From 'Nostoc azollae' 0708 (GTDB lineage: Bacteria > Cyanobacteriota > Cyanobacteriia > Cyanobacteriales > Nostocaceae), in the NCBI RefSeq assembly GCF_000196515.1, contig NC_014248.1, positions 4,096,001 through 4,160,000 of the forward strand: DNA of 64,000 nucleotides, given 5' to 3'. The notes under the pieces are model-generated. The model made no database searches. It was not told the DNA's origin and saw nothing but the letters and a program-made list of their open reading frames with translations. Shown piece by piece: positions 9,248-20,586 of this stretch. Position 1 is the stretch's first letter; each line of letters starts with the position of its first letter. Position numbers and translations under genes: made by a program.

Positions 9248-9479
9248 GTAGCATCTCCCGTGTAAAATGAGGTGTATTTAAGGGAATCGGATTTTGCTGC
9301 ATTCGGGAAATTAGAGATTTGAGAAAACGTTCTTTACTCTCTAGGTCTGAAATGGGTGGGGAAACAACAGATATTGATTGGATGAGTAATTCAACCTCAG
9401 AACCTTCAGGTAGATTACAGGCTGTTTCTAAAATGAACGTGCCGTTACGATAAACTGCTTTTAGGGTATGGGGCATCAT
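9234..9479 (-). CDS. DUF104 (AF2212-like) antitoxin
   Basis: About 81 residues from ATG 9479 (MMPHTLKAVYRNGTFILE). The first 45 residues match the AF2212/DUF104 antitoxin fold (xAVYxNGxFxPLxxxxLPEGSEVELLI); here the LPEG motif is NLPEGSEVELLIQS. The C-terminal half (SKERFLKSLISRMQQNPIP) is probably the toxin-binding tail. I chose ATG 9479 because GGAG lies six bases upstream; a longer reading from 9527 has no support. It normally forms an operon with a downstream PIN toxin, which here is reduced to a stub, so this antitoxin is orphaned and may be on its way to loss. Confidence 0.75.
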   Translation of the reverse strand: MMPHTLKAVYRNGTFILETACNLPEGSEVELLIQSISVVSPPISDLESKERFLKSLISRMQQNPIPLNTPHFTREMLHERS

Positions 9480-9527
9480 AAAAAACTCCATACATAATTT
9501 AATTATTGTAGAGTAAGTTAAGCACAC

Positions 9528-9767
9528 AATAAAAATAACCCCTCAATTAACAAGTTAATATCGTATTGATATACAACCGTTTGGCTTCTATCACTCACAT
9601 TGTCCCTAGCAGTAATAGAATAAGAGCGATGCCTACGGCGAGCGAAGCGATCACCTTATAAAGCCTACCAAGAACAGAAGGTAGAGTTAACTAGCAGATT
9701 TGACAGACTTAGAACACCAAAACTCTGTATCCACAAGAGATTACTGAAAAGCGAAGTAAAAATTTTT
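9528..9767. other. Intergenic region upstream of agrE
   Basis: Contains a fragment of a common cyanobacterial interspersed sequence (GCCTACGGCGAGCGAAGCGA at 9632-9651). Otherwise AT-rich with no recognisable site; it must carry the agrE promoter. Confidence 0.35.
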
Positions 9768-11879
9768 ATGGTTCCCCAAATTCGGTTTTTAATGTGCGCT
9801 CCCGACCATTATAATGTGGATTATGTGATTAATCCTTGGATGGAAGGGAATATTCACAAATCCTCACGTGAGCACGCTGTAGAACAATGGAATAAATTAT
9901 ACAATAATATCAAAAATCACGCCATAGTTGATTTAGTTGCACCAGAGAAGGGTTGGCCTGATATGGTATTTAGTGCCAATGCAGGTTTAGTCCTCGGTAA
10001 AAACGTCGTTCTCAGCCGCTTTTTACATAAAGAACGGCAAGGTGAAGAACCGTATTTTCAACAATGGTTTGAGCAAAACGGTTATAATGTTTACAATCTT
10101 CCCAAAGACCTACCCTTTGAAGGTGCTGGTGACGCACTCTTAGACAGAGAAGGGCGTTGGTTATGGGCTGGATACGGTTTTCGGTCAGAATTAGATTCTC
10201 ACCCCTATTTGGCTAAATGGCTGGATATTGAAGTGATTTCTCTCCGGTTGATGGATGAACGTTTTTATCATCTTGATACCTGTTTCTGTCCTTTATCAAA
10301 TGGTTATTTGCTGTATTATCCTGGTGCTTTTGACTCCTACTCCAACCGGGTGATTGAAATGCGCGTCGTACCAGAAAAGCGCATTCCTATTGCAGAAGCT
10401 GATGCTGTTAATTTCGCCTGTAATGCAGTGAATGTTGATAGCATCGTGATTATGAACAAAGCCAGTGAGAGTTTAAAATCACGTTTGGCGGAAGTGGGTT
10501 TTCAAGTCATTGAAACGCCTTTAACGGAATTTCTCAAAGCTGGTGGTGCGGCTAAATGCTTAACTTTGCGAGTAACTGAACCAATTGCGGAAGAAGTACA
10601 CGCTAATGTGTGTGTAGAAAGCCGTATTATCCGTATGGAAGGACATTTGCTAGATGCAGGTTTAATTAACCGTGCTTTAGATTTGATTGTGGAAATGGGG
10701 GGAAGTTTCCAAGTTCTGAAATTCAACTTGGGAGAACAACGCCAAAGTACATCTGCGGCTGAGGTGAGGGTATCTGCACCATCCCACGAGGTGATGGAAG
10801 AGATTATATCTCAGTTGATTGATTTAGGTGCGGTTGATTTACCCCAGGATCAACGAGATTCTAAATTAGAACCAGTGGTACAAGCAGGTATCGCTCCTGA
10901 TGATTTCTATGTCAGCACGATTTATCCCACTCAGATCCGGGTAAATGGAGAATGGCTGAAGGTGCAGAATCAACGCATGGATGGTGCGATCACCATTTCT
11001 CAAACTGCCAATGGTATAGTAGCTAAGTGTAAACTATTGCGTGATTTGGAAATAGGCGATCGCGTCGTAGTTGATGTTTTAGGTATCCGCACCATCCGCA
11101 AAGCCGAATCACGAGAACAACGCAACTCCCAAGAATTTGGCTTTATGTCTTCCGGTGTTTCCAGCGAAAGACGGGTAGAATTAGTTGTTGAACAAGTGGC
11201 TTGGGAATTACGTAAAATCAAGGATAGGGGTGGTAAAGTAGTTGTCACCGCTGGACCAGTGGTAATTCATACAGGTGGTGGTGAGCATTTATCCCGACTG
11301 ATTCGAGAAGGTTACGTTCAAGGTCTTTTGGGTGGAAATGCGATCGCAGTCCATGATATGGAACAAAATATCTTGGGTACATCCCTGGGTGTGGACATGA
11401 AGCGAGGTGTGGTTGTACGCGGTGGACACCGACATCACCTGAAGGTAATTAACACTGTCCGTCGTTTTGGTAGCATTGCTAAAGCTGTAGAAGCTGGAGT
11501 GGTAAAAAGTGGGGTGATGTATGAATGTGTGAAAAACAACATACCTTTTTCCCTCGCTGGTTCAATTCGTGATGATGGACCCTTACCAGATACCCAAATG
11601 AACCTGATTTTAGCACAACAGGAATATTCTCAAATCATCCAGGGTGCGGAGATGATTTTGATGTTGTCTTCTATGCTGCATTCTATCGGTGTCGGAAATA
11701 TGACTCCAGCCGGTGTGAAGATGGTTTGTGTGGATATTAACCCGGCTGTGGTGACAAAATTGAGCGATCGCGGTTCAATAGAATCAGTAGGTGTCGTGAC
11801 AGATGTGGGTTTGTTCCTCAGTCTCTTGATTCAACAGTTGGATAAGTTGACAAGTCCCTATGTTGCTAAGGTAGCTTAA
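9768..11879 (+). CDS. agrE: Bifunctional arginine dihydrolase / ornithine cyclodeaminase-type proline synthase
   Basis: A 703-residue protein, the length of Anabaena AgrE. Residues 1-280 are a guanidine-group modifying fold: motifs PDMVFSANAGLVLG near residue 65, FEGAGDAL near 119, HLDTCFCPL near 166 with the likely substrate-contacting His/Asp, and a C-terminal catalytic Cys in GGAAKCLTLRV near 265. Residues about 290-700 are the TIGR00300 LOR/SDH-type domain containing the NAD-dependent ornithine cyclodeaminase part. In Anabaena the enzyme converts arginine to ornithine, ammonia and CO2 and then to proline, using arginine released from cyanophycin. Monocistronic, with a candidate terminator at 11900. 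No lesion. Cytosolic. Confidence 0.93.
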   Translation: MVPQIRFLMCAPDHYNVDYVINPWMEGNIHKSSREHAVEQWNKLYNNIKNHAIVDLVAPEKGWPDMVFSANAGLVLGKNVVLSRFLHKERQGEEPYFQQWFEQNGYNVYNLPKDLPFEGAGDALLDREGRWLWAGYGFRSELDSHPYLAKWLDIEVISLRLMDERFYHLDTCFCPLSNGYLLYYPGAFDSYSNRVIEMRVVPEKRIPIAEADAVNFACNAVNVDSIVIMNKASESLKSRLAEVGFQVIETPLTEFLKAGGAAKCLTLRVTEPIAEEVHANVCVESRIIRMEGHLLDAGLINRALDLIVEMGGSFQVLKFNLGEQRQSTSAAEVRVSAPSHEVMEEIISQLIDLGAVDLPQDQRDSKLEPVVQAGIAPDDFYVSTIYPTQIRVNGEWLKVQNQRMDGAITISQTANGIVAKCKLLRDLEIGDRVVVDVLGIRTIRKAESREQRNSQEFGFMSSGVSSERRVELVVEQVAWELRKIKDRGGKVVVTAGPVVIHTGGGEHLSRLIREGYVQGLLGGNAIAVHDMEQNILGTSLGVDMKRGVVVRGGHRHHLKVINTVRRFGSIAKAVEAGVVKSGVMYECVKNNIPFSLAGSIRDDGPLPDTQMNLILAQQEYSQIIQGAEMILMLSSMLHSIGVGNMTPAGVKMVCVDINPAVVTKLSDRGSIESVGVVTDVGLFLSLLIQQLDKLTSPYVAKVA

Positions 11880-11899
11880 AGTCAATTATCAATATTATG

Positions 11900-11928
11900 G
11901 GGTGGCATCTTGTCCGCCCTTTTGTTTG
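11900..11928 (+). terminator. Candidate terminator of agrE
   Basis: GGGTGGCA, a short loop and TGTCCGCCC form a GU-containing hairpin followed by TTTTGTTT, 20 bases after the agrE stop. The sequence also resembles a dispersed cyanobacterial hairpin, so it could be both. Confidence 0.5.
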
Positions 11929-11929
11929 G

Positions 11930-12353
11930 TGTCAAATTTAATTGAAGAAATATTTCATGGATAGACGCAAAGGAAGAGAATTATTATAGTGTTTTCAGAG
12001 GTGTTTAAAGGTTATGGTTTATGATGGTTTATAGTTGAACTTAAGAAGAATGAAGTATTAAAAATACTAATATATTTATTACGATAAAAGCTATTTTTTG
12101 AATAGTCATATTCAGTAATTAATTATGAGTTATACAAAACTGAATAACTGACTCTTTTATAAGATCTTCACTAATTAACAAAGGGTGGGTATTTTGCCCA
12201 CCACAGAATGATTTGATTAGTTATGATCTTCTTGTTAAATAGACCTATTGCAAAATTGTTGATGTGGTATGATAGAGAGATTTAGATTTTATGTATTTTC
12301 GGTGTTATTTGCGCTCGCTAATTCAAACATAACGCTGTAACTCTAACTTTCGG
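11930..12353. other. Intergenic region, no gene; small hairpin
   Basis: AT-rich spacer. A small inverted repeat GGTGGG TATTTTG CCCACC lies at 12184-12202. A fragment reading TTGCGCTCGCTAATTC sits near 12308. No coding signal on either strand. Confidence 0.35.
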
Positions 12354-14540
12354 CTAAGACAAAGACAACCCCCCATTATAACATATAATTAATTCTGCAA
12401 GAGCTCTATTCAAGCAATTTACTAAATCAGCAACTTCAGGAATATTCAACAAAGCTACACCTAAATTTTCTGGCTGTTCTATGGGTAACACTTTAATTTG
12501 GGCAATTATTTCTGGATCCATTTCTCCAAACCGTTGATTAAGTAACGGTAGACAAAACTTAAGTTCTCCCTTTTGGAAAATATCCTGATAAATGACTGAC
12601 TCCTTCATAATGTCCTCACTTAACAAGTGACGAATAAAATCTTTCTCAAACTGCAAACCTGGTAAAATTTCTGTGTAAGCCGCAATATCCTGTTTAGTCT
12701 CCATATCTACAATTTTATCAAGATTTTAGGAAACTTGGGATAATAGAACTTGAGGTGAATTTGTCCACGCTAATGGTGCTAATGGTAATAATGCCAGACT
12801 ATTTAACAATAATTCTGCTTCTTCTTCTCACATTCTGATTACCCGATAACGGTGATTTGTAGTTTCATTGATGTATGCTTCAGTAAAAGCGATTTGATCA
12901 TTTATTTCTTGCACAAAAATTACTACCGGGACTGAAACAAAAATCAAGCCCAAATATAGCCCAAACTGGCTCTATCAGAAGGAAACACGTCCGGATTCAA
13001 GTTGAAACAATCAATAAATAGAAAAGATATGGCTGTTCTCAACGCTTCTAAAGCTGCAGTAAAATTATTCAAAGGTTTCTTAGACCACCTTGGTCTTAAT
13101 CCTCCAGTCCACTGATGGCAAAGAATAAAAGTGTAGGCACAGAAAACCAAAATAAAATGGCGCAGTCAACTGCTATTATCTCCAACTTGATATTCTTTGA
13201 GTCCTAAACATCCCTTGGCTTCCCTGTAAACAACTTCTACCCAATTTCTTTGAGAATATGTATCAACTATCCATTGGGGTGTGACAATTGATGAAGAAAC
13301 ATTGGTAATAAGGTAGTCAATATCAGTGGCTTGGGAGAAAGTAGAACCGTTGATGACTATAGCAATGTTCCTCTTTGCACTTAAGGGTGATATTTCTACT
13401 TCTTGAGTTACTACCCATAATGTTTTGAGTTTATCTAACTCCAGTTGAATTTCTGTAAAAGCCTCTTGGGGTAAACTTTGTGCTAATTCATCTAACCTAA
13501 TTATTTTTAGACTATCCTCTTGGTCACTGGCAAGGAATTTGGGATTTTTAGCTAATCCTCCTCAATACTTTCAATTCCGATTTTCTATCTTTAATAAGAA
13601 AGATGTATTTTAGATATGTGGCCATATCCAGGATCTATAATTACTATTCCTGGTTGATTACCACGGCTTAAGGTCAGATCTATTAATTTAATTCCTAACT
13701 CAGGTTTATTCTCAAATAGAGGGTCTTGTTTTCCTTTGGTTCAAGAATCACCGTGGTGATATAACTCTGTATCTAATGGTAAGCTTTTACTGCCATCATA
13801 TAGATGTGTTGTTACTACTACTATTCCATTGTCCCTTTTCCCAATTTCTCCAATATATTTTCTTCCTACTCCATCCCTAAAATTCCCGCTTTTTCTATGG
13901 CCATAATCATCAATTATTAAGCTAAATCCTCTGGTAATTCTCCTCTGACTACACTTCTTCATAATCTCTAACTGACACTCATTGACTTGAGAACTGGACC
14001 AAGGTGCTTCAGTTAAAACGTGGTGTAATCGTTGGTACATCACCCCTAGGGCATTCTCTGCCATTTGAAATAGGTTTTTTCTCTCACTTTCACCCAATCA
14101 TCCCCCTAAATAATGTCTAAACTCTCTTTTTTCCGCTTTATGAGTAAATACATCATCAAATGCTGCGGGAGTGCTTTCTTCCATCAGCTTCTTTTAACGT
14201 GAAAGCTACACCGAAATTGCATTATACTCCTTTTTACTCTTAACTTTTGTTTAAGTCCCGCTACTTGAGTGATAGGAAGTTGATATTTACGCATTAGTCT
14301 GACTGAATAATCTAACATCCGTAAAGGAATAGGAGGTTTAGAAGTTGCTTATGTCTGAACTTCTAGATGTAAAATTCGGTTTTCTCCTTGTAAGAAATTG
14401 ACAAAACCAGCGCGAATTGGTTCTATACTTAATTCGGTTTTTAAGACTTTGACAGTTTGAGGTTCTTCAGTTAGTAACCAACCAGCAAAATCAAGGGGAT
14501 ATTTTTCAGCTAATAATTTACAAAGATTGTCAAAACTCAC
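12354..14540 (-). pseudogene. Rpn-family (PD-(D/E)XK, recombination-promoting nuclease-like) gene, split by an IS701-type insertion
   Basis: The 5' part runs from GTG 14540 (MSFDNLCKLLAEKYPLDFAG) through KTELSIEPIRAGFVNFLQ and a TAA at about 14349 to PLRMLDYSVRL and PITQV at 14265. The 3' part resumes at 12926 with VVIFVQEINDQIAFTEAYIN, passes a TGA (expected Trp) at 12825-12827, and ends with DIMKESVIYQDIFQKG and a DUF4351-like tail LLNQRFGEMDPEIIAQIK. The two halves join exactly as TQV-VIF across the 4-bp duplication. Rpn proteins carry a nuclease domain and are often called transposase-like. Two stops besides the insertion show advanced decay. Confidence 0.85.
12927..14260 (-). mobile_element. 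IS701-family insertion sequence, decayed, with 4-bp target duplication
   Basis: Ends are imperfect inverted repeats: CGGGACTGAAACAAAAATCA at 12927 and, inverted from 14260, CGGGACTTAAACAAAAGTTA. Both sides carry CTAC (12923-12926 and 14261-14264), a 4-bp target duplication as known for IS701. The minus strand encodes transposase pieces: FQMAENALGVMYQRLHHVLT then GFSLIIDDYGHRKSGNFRDG (first catalytic Asp region) at 13741-14097, ENKPELGIKLIDLTLSRG and IVIIDPGYG near 13650, and a C-terminal AYTFILCHQWTGGLRPRWSK at 12944-13150. Several stops and shifts inactivate it. Length 1,334 bp. Confidence 0.88.
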
Positions 14541-14578
14541 GAAGATAGATATAACAACTATGATTATACTAGTAGAGT

Positions 14579-14722
14579 ACGGGGGAAATAAATCACCCAT
14601 TCCAAACCCCTGACAAGATTTCGCTGTATTCACTTTGAATTTTGTTGGCGCAGCCTGCTGGAAGCACTATTTTGTCAGCTTAGCTCTTCTGAAAGAAGCA
14701 TTTTGAATTCACGGCGGTACTA
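14579..14722 (+). repeat. 144-bp dispersed repeat, copy 1
   Basis: Aligns end to end, same length, with 47208-47351. It starts ACGGGGGAAATAAA, has a core GCAGCCTGCTGGAA and GCTTAGCTCTT, and ends TTTTGAATTCACGGCGGTAC. A third, partial copy of the core is at 1011-1060. Neither copy codes for a protein. The element lies between the Rpn pseudogene start and the DUF2085 gene. Confidence 0.75.
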
Positions 14723-14800
14723 CCTAGATAGATGGGTAATTCTGCTTTCATTCCTGATATAATATCAGATCAATAAAGGTTTTACACAAAGGAAGAGAAG

Positions 14801-15304
14801 ATGCAAATGGTGGTTTTATCAAGGTTATTACAGGTTAATTGGGTGAGTCTTTTTGCTGATTTCCTGTTAGCTGGAATGGTTTTTGGTCCCCCGATTGCTC
14901 CTTTTCTGGCTGCTTCTGGTGTGTTTTTGCTTCCGGGTATTGCGGACATGATTTACTTTATGGGTGATCATGTATGTCCTCAGCCTACACTTGGTTTGGA
15001 GTTATCTCCACCTTTTATTATGGCGGTATGTATGCGCTGTTATGGGACGGTAACTGGACTATTAATTACTCGGATTTTGTATGAAGTGACTGGTCGTAAG
15101 GGTATTTTTTGGTTATGTCAATATGGTTGGGATGGTGTGGCTTTTGCTAGTGTGTTAATGATGGCTTATCCGTTGGAGTTAGCAGCGCAAGTTTTTGGTT
15201 TGTGGGATTTTAACAATTACATTGTTACGCCTTTTGGTTTAATTACGGGTTTGGCTTGGGGTTTATTTACCATGCCAATTTTGCATTTTCGTAAGACATT
15301 ATAA
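14801..15304 (+). CDS. DUF2085 integral membrane protein
   Basis: A 167-residue protein with about four to five hydrophobic helices and the DUF2085 signature region: GDHVCPQPTLGLELSP followed by FIMAVCMRCYGTVTGLLITR, with paired cysteines (HxxCPQ ... CxRCYG) that look like a metal or disulfide site. Members are small plasma-membrane proteins of unknown role, common in cyanobacteria. Start ATG 14801 has AGGAAGAG just upstream; a second in-frame ATG two codons later is possible. The gene is intact while everything around it is decayed, which suggests it is still under selection. Confidence 0.85.
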   Translation: MQMVVLSRLLQVNWVSLFADFLLAGMVFGPPIAPFLAASGVFLLPGIADMIYFMGDHVCPQPTLGLELSPPFIMAVCMRCYGTVTGLLITRILYEVTGRKGIFWLCQYGWDGVAFASVLMMAYPLELAAQVFGLWDFNNYIVTPFGLITGLAWGLFTMPILHFRKTL

Positions 15305-15324
15305 TTTTTATTGAGGTTTGGATT

Positions 15325-15950
15325 ATGGCAAAGACAAAAGTAATTGATCCTAATGAATCCTATACTTATGCAGATTACTTCAAATTAAATTCTGAGCCAG
15401 AAGAAATTTTAGAAGATTTTGGCTAGAAATTTCAATCTGAATCTGTTACTTTACCAATAACTCAAGAAAATCTATAAATATTAACAGGCCTAAAATCTCG
15501 AATTGAAGAAAGTTTTCCTTATGTTAGGTTAGTTTAACAAGTGAAACAGTAAGATGGGAGTTTTTAATTGCTCCTCTAATTATGGAACTAATTCACTATA
15601 CCCATGCTAAGGTTAGAGTAGAATATGCGTTAAATATCAATAACCAATTGAAAGGAGTTGTTGATTATTATCTCAAATCTGAAACCAATTATTAGTGATT
15701 GAAGCTAAAAATGCAGATTTAGAAAGAGGAGTTGTCTAACTAGCTGTAGAATTAATCGCTTTTGATAATTAGTCGCCTATTGATGATCCTATACTTTATG
15801 GAATGGAGCAGTGTCAATTAGCAATATTTGGCAGTTTGTGATTTTGCATCGTCAATCAAAACAAATTACTCAAGATTGAACTCTTTATCGTGTACCCACT
15901 GATTTAGACACTTTAATGAGAGTATTAAGTTTAATGAAGGTATTAAGTAG
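15325..15950 (+). pseudogene. Endonuclease-like conserved cyanobacterial gene, many stops
   Basis: Begins MAKTKVIDPNESYTYADYF at ATG 15325, then over several frames LNSEPEEILEDFG, a part reading ELIHYTHAKVRVEYALNINN, a PD-(D/E)XK-like centre (VVDYYLKS followed by LLVIEAKNADLERG, with Asp and Glu-x-Lys), and a C-terminal ISNIWQFVILHRQSKQITQD and YRVPTDLDTLMRVL. Intact homologues are about 200 residues. At least four stops and two shifts are present, and the MITE at 15946 has taken over the 3' end. Restriction-like nuclease function is inferred from the ExK motif only. Confidence 0.7.
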
Positions 15951-16048
15951 GTGGAAACAAATAAACATAACTATGTAACAAGATGTAATTGCTTGATTAC
16001 CCTTTGCTGCATTCGTCATGACATAGTTATAAATTTTCCGCCCACCTA
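15946..16048 (+). mobile_element. MITE, copy 1 (shortest)
   Basis: Ends AGTAGGTGG and CCACCTA, with subterminal ATAACTATGTAAC and, inverted, CATGACATAGTTATAA. Same family as 30079 and 41378; this copy lacks part of the interior. It is fused to the 3' end of the preceding pseudogene. No coding capacity. Confidence 0.8.
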
Positions 16049-16334
16049 TGTTAGTTGCTGTAATGAAAAAGGTATGAAGGACTTATTATTAATGTTCATG
16101 GGACATTCTTATCTGAATCAGGATTTAAGGATTCCCAGGATGTTATGTTTTGATGAATGTTGGTGATATATTTGATATTATTCGTTCATTGAGATTATGA
16201 AATTTATTTGAACGTAAAAATCATTGGATCTTGTTAATCTTAATTAACCTCAACATAAAAAGGGAATTAAGCTTTATGTCTGAGCAGTTTGAAACTAAAT
16301 CTGGTCAAGCGAAGAAAAGCAATAGCCAGGACAG
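16049..16334. other. Non-coding region with repeat debris
   Basis: Bases 16095-16145 (CATGGGACATTCTTATC, ATCAGGATTTAAGGATT, AGGATGTTATG) resemble a common cyanobacterial interspersed sequence found beside Rpn and Uma2 genes. An ORF MSEQFETKSGQAKKSN starts at 16276 but stops at about 16370; it overlaps the transposase start and looks like a chance frame. Confidence 0.4.
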
Positions 16335-16685
16335 GTGGCATCCATTGAAGCCATTCAAAAGACTTTAGTGGAGAATTTTGGAGACATCAAAGACCCAAGA
16401 GTAGAGCGAACAAAGAAACATCAACTCACAGATATCCTGGTAATTGGGATTCTGGTAGTGATAGCCGGAGCCCAAGGGTGGGAAGATATCCAGAAGTATG
16501 GCATCAGTAAGCAAAGGTGCTTAGAAGAGTTTTTAGGATTATCAAACGGAATCCCTTCCGATGACACCTTCCCACGAGTATTTGAGTTGATCAATCCAGA
16601 AGAACTAAATCGTTGTTTCTGGAGATGGATAGAAACCATTAGTCATCGTCAAATATCCTATTTCAGAATTTTACACATGAATTAA
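16335..16685 (+). pseudogene. ISAs1-family transposase, N-terminal fragment
   Basis: A 116-residue ORF from GTG 16335 holds the DDE_Tnp_1-associated domain of ISAs1/H-repeat transposases: FGDIKDPRVERTKKHQLTDI, then VVIAGAQGWEDIQKYG, GIPSDDTFPRVFELINPEEL and CFWRWIETI. Full-length proteins are about 370 residues with the DDE core downstream; here the frame ends in unrelated SHRQISYFRILHMN, so the catalytic part is lost. The next gene begins on the other strand 49 bases on. Dead element. Confidence 0.88.
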
Positions 16686-16733
16686 CTATTTTTTGTGCCT
16701 TTGGTCCTCTGCGTCTTTGCGCGAAACCCTTTC

Positions 16734-18491
16734 TTACTTGACCGCTTTAAACCACTCTGTCACCCCATCAGCCAGAGTCTTGGCCATTTTCTTCTGTTCC
16801 TCTGGGTTCACTACTTCTTCAAACTCATAGGGATTACTCATAAAACCCAATTCCAATAGTACGGAAGGTGCAATAGAGGGACGAGTCAGGGCTAAATTCT
16901 TCCAAAAGACGCCATAGGAAGGTTTTCGGAGTTTTTTGACTACGTAATTATGTAAAAACACTGCTGGGCTATGTGATTGGGGATGATACCAAAAAGCCCC
17001 GAAGCCTTTGGTTTTTTCGGCATCTCCATCATCAGGTAAAGAATTGTAATGGATAGAAAGTGCGATCGCAGGTTCTTCTTTACTAATTATCTCCTGACGT
17101 TCTACTAAAGAAACATCCTGATCATCTTCCCTTGTCATCATTACTGTTGCACCACGCTGCACTAACTCATCTCGCAGTAACTTAGAAACTATCAAATTTA
17201 CATCTTTTTCTAAATACCCCGTTGGACCACTTGCACCAGATTCTTTACCACCGTGTCCCGGATCAAGTACAATCTTGATGCCAGATAGAGGCAGGCGTTT
17301 TCTTTGTTCAAGATGCGGTGCATGACGTAAAGTTAACACCATAGTTGTATTGTCGTATCTCAGGTTATAGCCCCACTGCTGGAGATTTTTGAGGTTAAAG
17401 GTGTATTTAACCTGTTGTGGAGTGACCTGTTGCCAATCTAGCCGGGAAATTAGGGGGTTATCATCCAAACGAATAGTGTCTGTTTGGGCAGTGGTATTGT
17501 AAAGGGTGAGTGTGAAAGTGCGATCGCTCTGTTCCACACTCACAGGTACAGCCATTTGTAATGGAAAAATCATCTCTGTCGCACCTGGAAGCTGACGATA
17601 TCCGACACTACTAATTACCGTCTGTGGTGGTAGTGCATCTGGTATAATTTTGGTTTCTTTGCTATTGATCCAAGCCCCATAGTCTAAGCGTAACCAATCA
17701 CCCTCTTTACCTGTCACTGTTGCCCTTGTACCTTTTGGTAGTGGCGTGAGTCGAGAATAATCTGTGCTTGCTCCTGTACGAGTCACCCCTGAAGTTGCTG
17801 TTACTTCAACAACTGTTAACTGTGCAGCATCAAGAATTTGAATTCTGCCCTTACCAGTTTGAGTGATGGTCTGACCATTCAATGTCAAACTAAATTGAGG
17901 TTGTCCCAAATCAGCAACATTGGCCACTGTTGTACAGCCTTGATATTTTTTAGGACTAGTAGTACTAGTACTAGGCTTATTTATTCCCGTTAGTACACTT
18001 GAATTAGCAGGTAATTGCGCCTGTGGTGGTTGTGGTGACAAGGGAATGGTTTGATTAGCCAGCTTGACAGAGACAGTAGCTTGAGGAGGTGGAACAGCAC
18101 CAAAACAAATCAATTCTCCCGGCAGTCTAGCAATATCAGCAGCAGGAGTCAGAGAATCTTTAGCAAAGCCTAAACCTTGGGGTAATTCTGATTGAGTAGA
18201 CAACCTTGTTACCTTAATCTCTAGTTCCTGATTCTGGTAACGTACCTTAAATACATTCTCCCCTAACTGTAAGGGGAAACTGGGAGAAAAATGACCAGCT
18301 TTACTGCAGGTAATTGGTCTACTATTGATAAGGACTTGTCCATCCGTTGGCGCTGTACCGATAAAAAATATTTTTTCTGCACTGGTTTGGTAGTTTGTTG
18401 GGGGAAAAACTACTAGGAGTGATGTTTGTGCTAAAGCAACGGAGGAGGTAAACAGACAGTTAAACACTACTAATCCTAAGACTTTTTTCAC
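16734..18491 (-). CDS. N-acetylmuramoyl-L-alanine amidase (Amidase_3)
   Basis: A 585-residue secreted enzyme. Signal peptide at residues 1-21 (MKKVLGLVVF then TSSVALAQ). The middle region holds an SH3b-like segment (VTRTGASTDYSRLTPLPKG, then GDWLRLDYGAWI). C-terminal Amidase_3 domain from about residue 400: VLDPGHGGKESGASG (zinc His), MTREDD, SIHYNS (second zinc His), and LLELGFMSN with the catalytic Glu. It cleaves the amide between MurNAc and the peptide stem in the periplasm, for cell separation, septal nanopores or filament fragmentation. No lesion; C-terminal end follows the ISAs1 remnant directly. Confidence 0.92.
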   Translation of the reverse strand: MKKVLGLVVFNCLFTSSVALAQTSLLVVFPPTNYQTSAEKIFFIGTAPTDGQVLINSRPITCSKAGHFSPSFPLQLGENVFKVRYQNQELEIKVTRLSTQSELPQGLGFAKDSLTPAADIARLPGELICFGAVPPPQATVSVKLANQTIPLSPQPPQAQLPANSSVLTGINKPSTSTTSPKKYQGCTTVANVADLGQPQFSLTLNGQTITQTGKGRIQILDAAQLTVVEVTATSGVTRTGASTDYSRLTPLPKGTRATVTGKEGDWLRLDYGAWINSKETKIIPDALPPQTVISSVGYRQLPGATEMIFPLQMAVPVSVEQSDRTFTLTLYNTTAQTDTIRLDDNPLISRLDWQQVTPQQVKYTFNLKNLQQWGYNLRYDNTTMVLTLRHAPHLEQRKRLPLSGIKIVLDPGHGGKESGASGPTGYLEKDVNLIVSKLLRDELVQRGATVMMTREDDQDVSLVERQEIISKEEPAIALSIHYNSLPDDGDAEKTKGFGAFWYHPQSHSPAVFLHNYVVKKLRKPSYGVFWKNLALTRPSIAPSVLLELGFMSNPYEFEEVVNPEEQKKMAKTLADGVTEWFKAVK

Positions 18492-18586
18492 GGCAAAACA
18501 GAGAAGATTTCAGGATAGTGACTGTGAGACAATGAGTATTATCAAGAGCGAAAATGAAGCATGAAATAAGAGGTCATCCTCTAACA

Positions 18587-18652
18587 GGATTTTGGATTTT
18601 GGATTGATTCTACGGAGAAATCGGGGACTTGTACCATCAAGGAATTATTGGT
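18587..18652 (+). repeat. 66-bp dispersed repeat, copy 1
   Basis: Starts GGATTTTGGATTTTGG, contains CTTGTACCATCAAG and ends AATTATTGGT. Nearly identical to 25904-25969. Lies in the divergent promoter region between the amidase and pyrG. Confidence 0.6.
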
Positions 18653-18761
18653 TAATAAATCTGATGAAAACACGCCTATTCATCCGGGGATTACATTCCA
18701 TCCTTCATATTCAGTATTGGGACGCAGGTTTTATCCTTCAAGAGATGGTATGTATTTTTAG

Positions 18762-20423
<1,662 letters not shown>

Positions 20424-20586
20424 TCATTTTGGGTAGTGGGAACTAGGGGAGATGAGGGAGATGGGGAAGTAATTTTCCCAATGCCCTATTCCCTATTCCC
20501 TATTTCCTATTTGTGGTAAACATCAAAATTTGGGTAAAATTGCTATAGAAAATACATGATTATTTAGTCAGTGTTGAGGCAATTTT

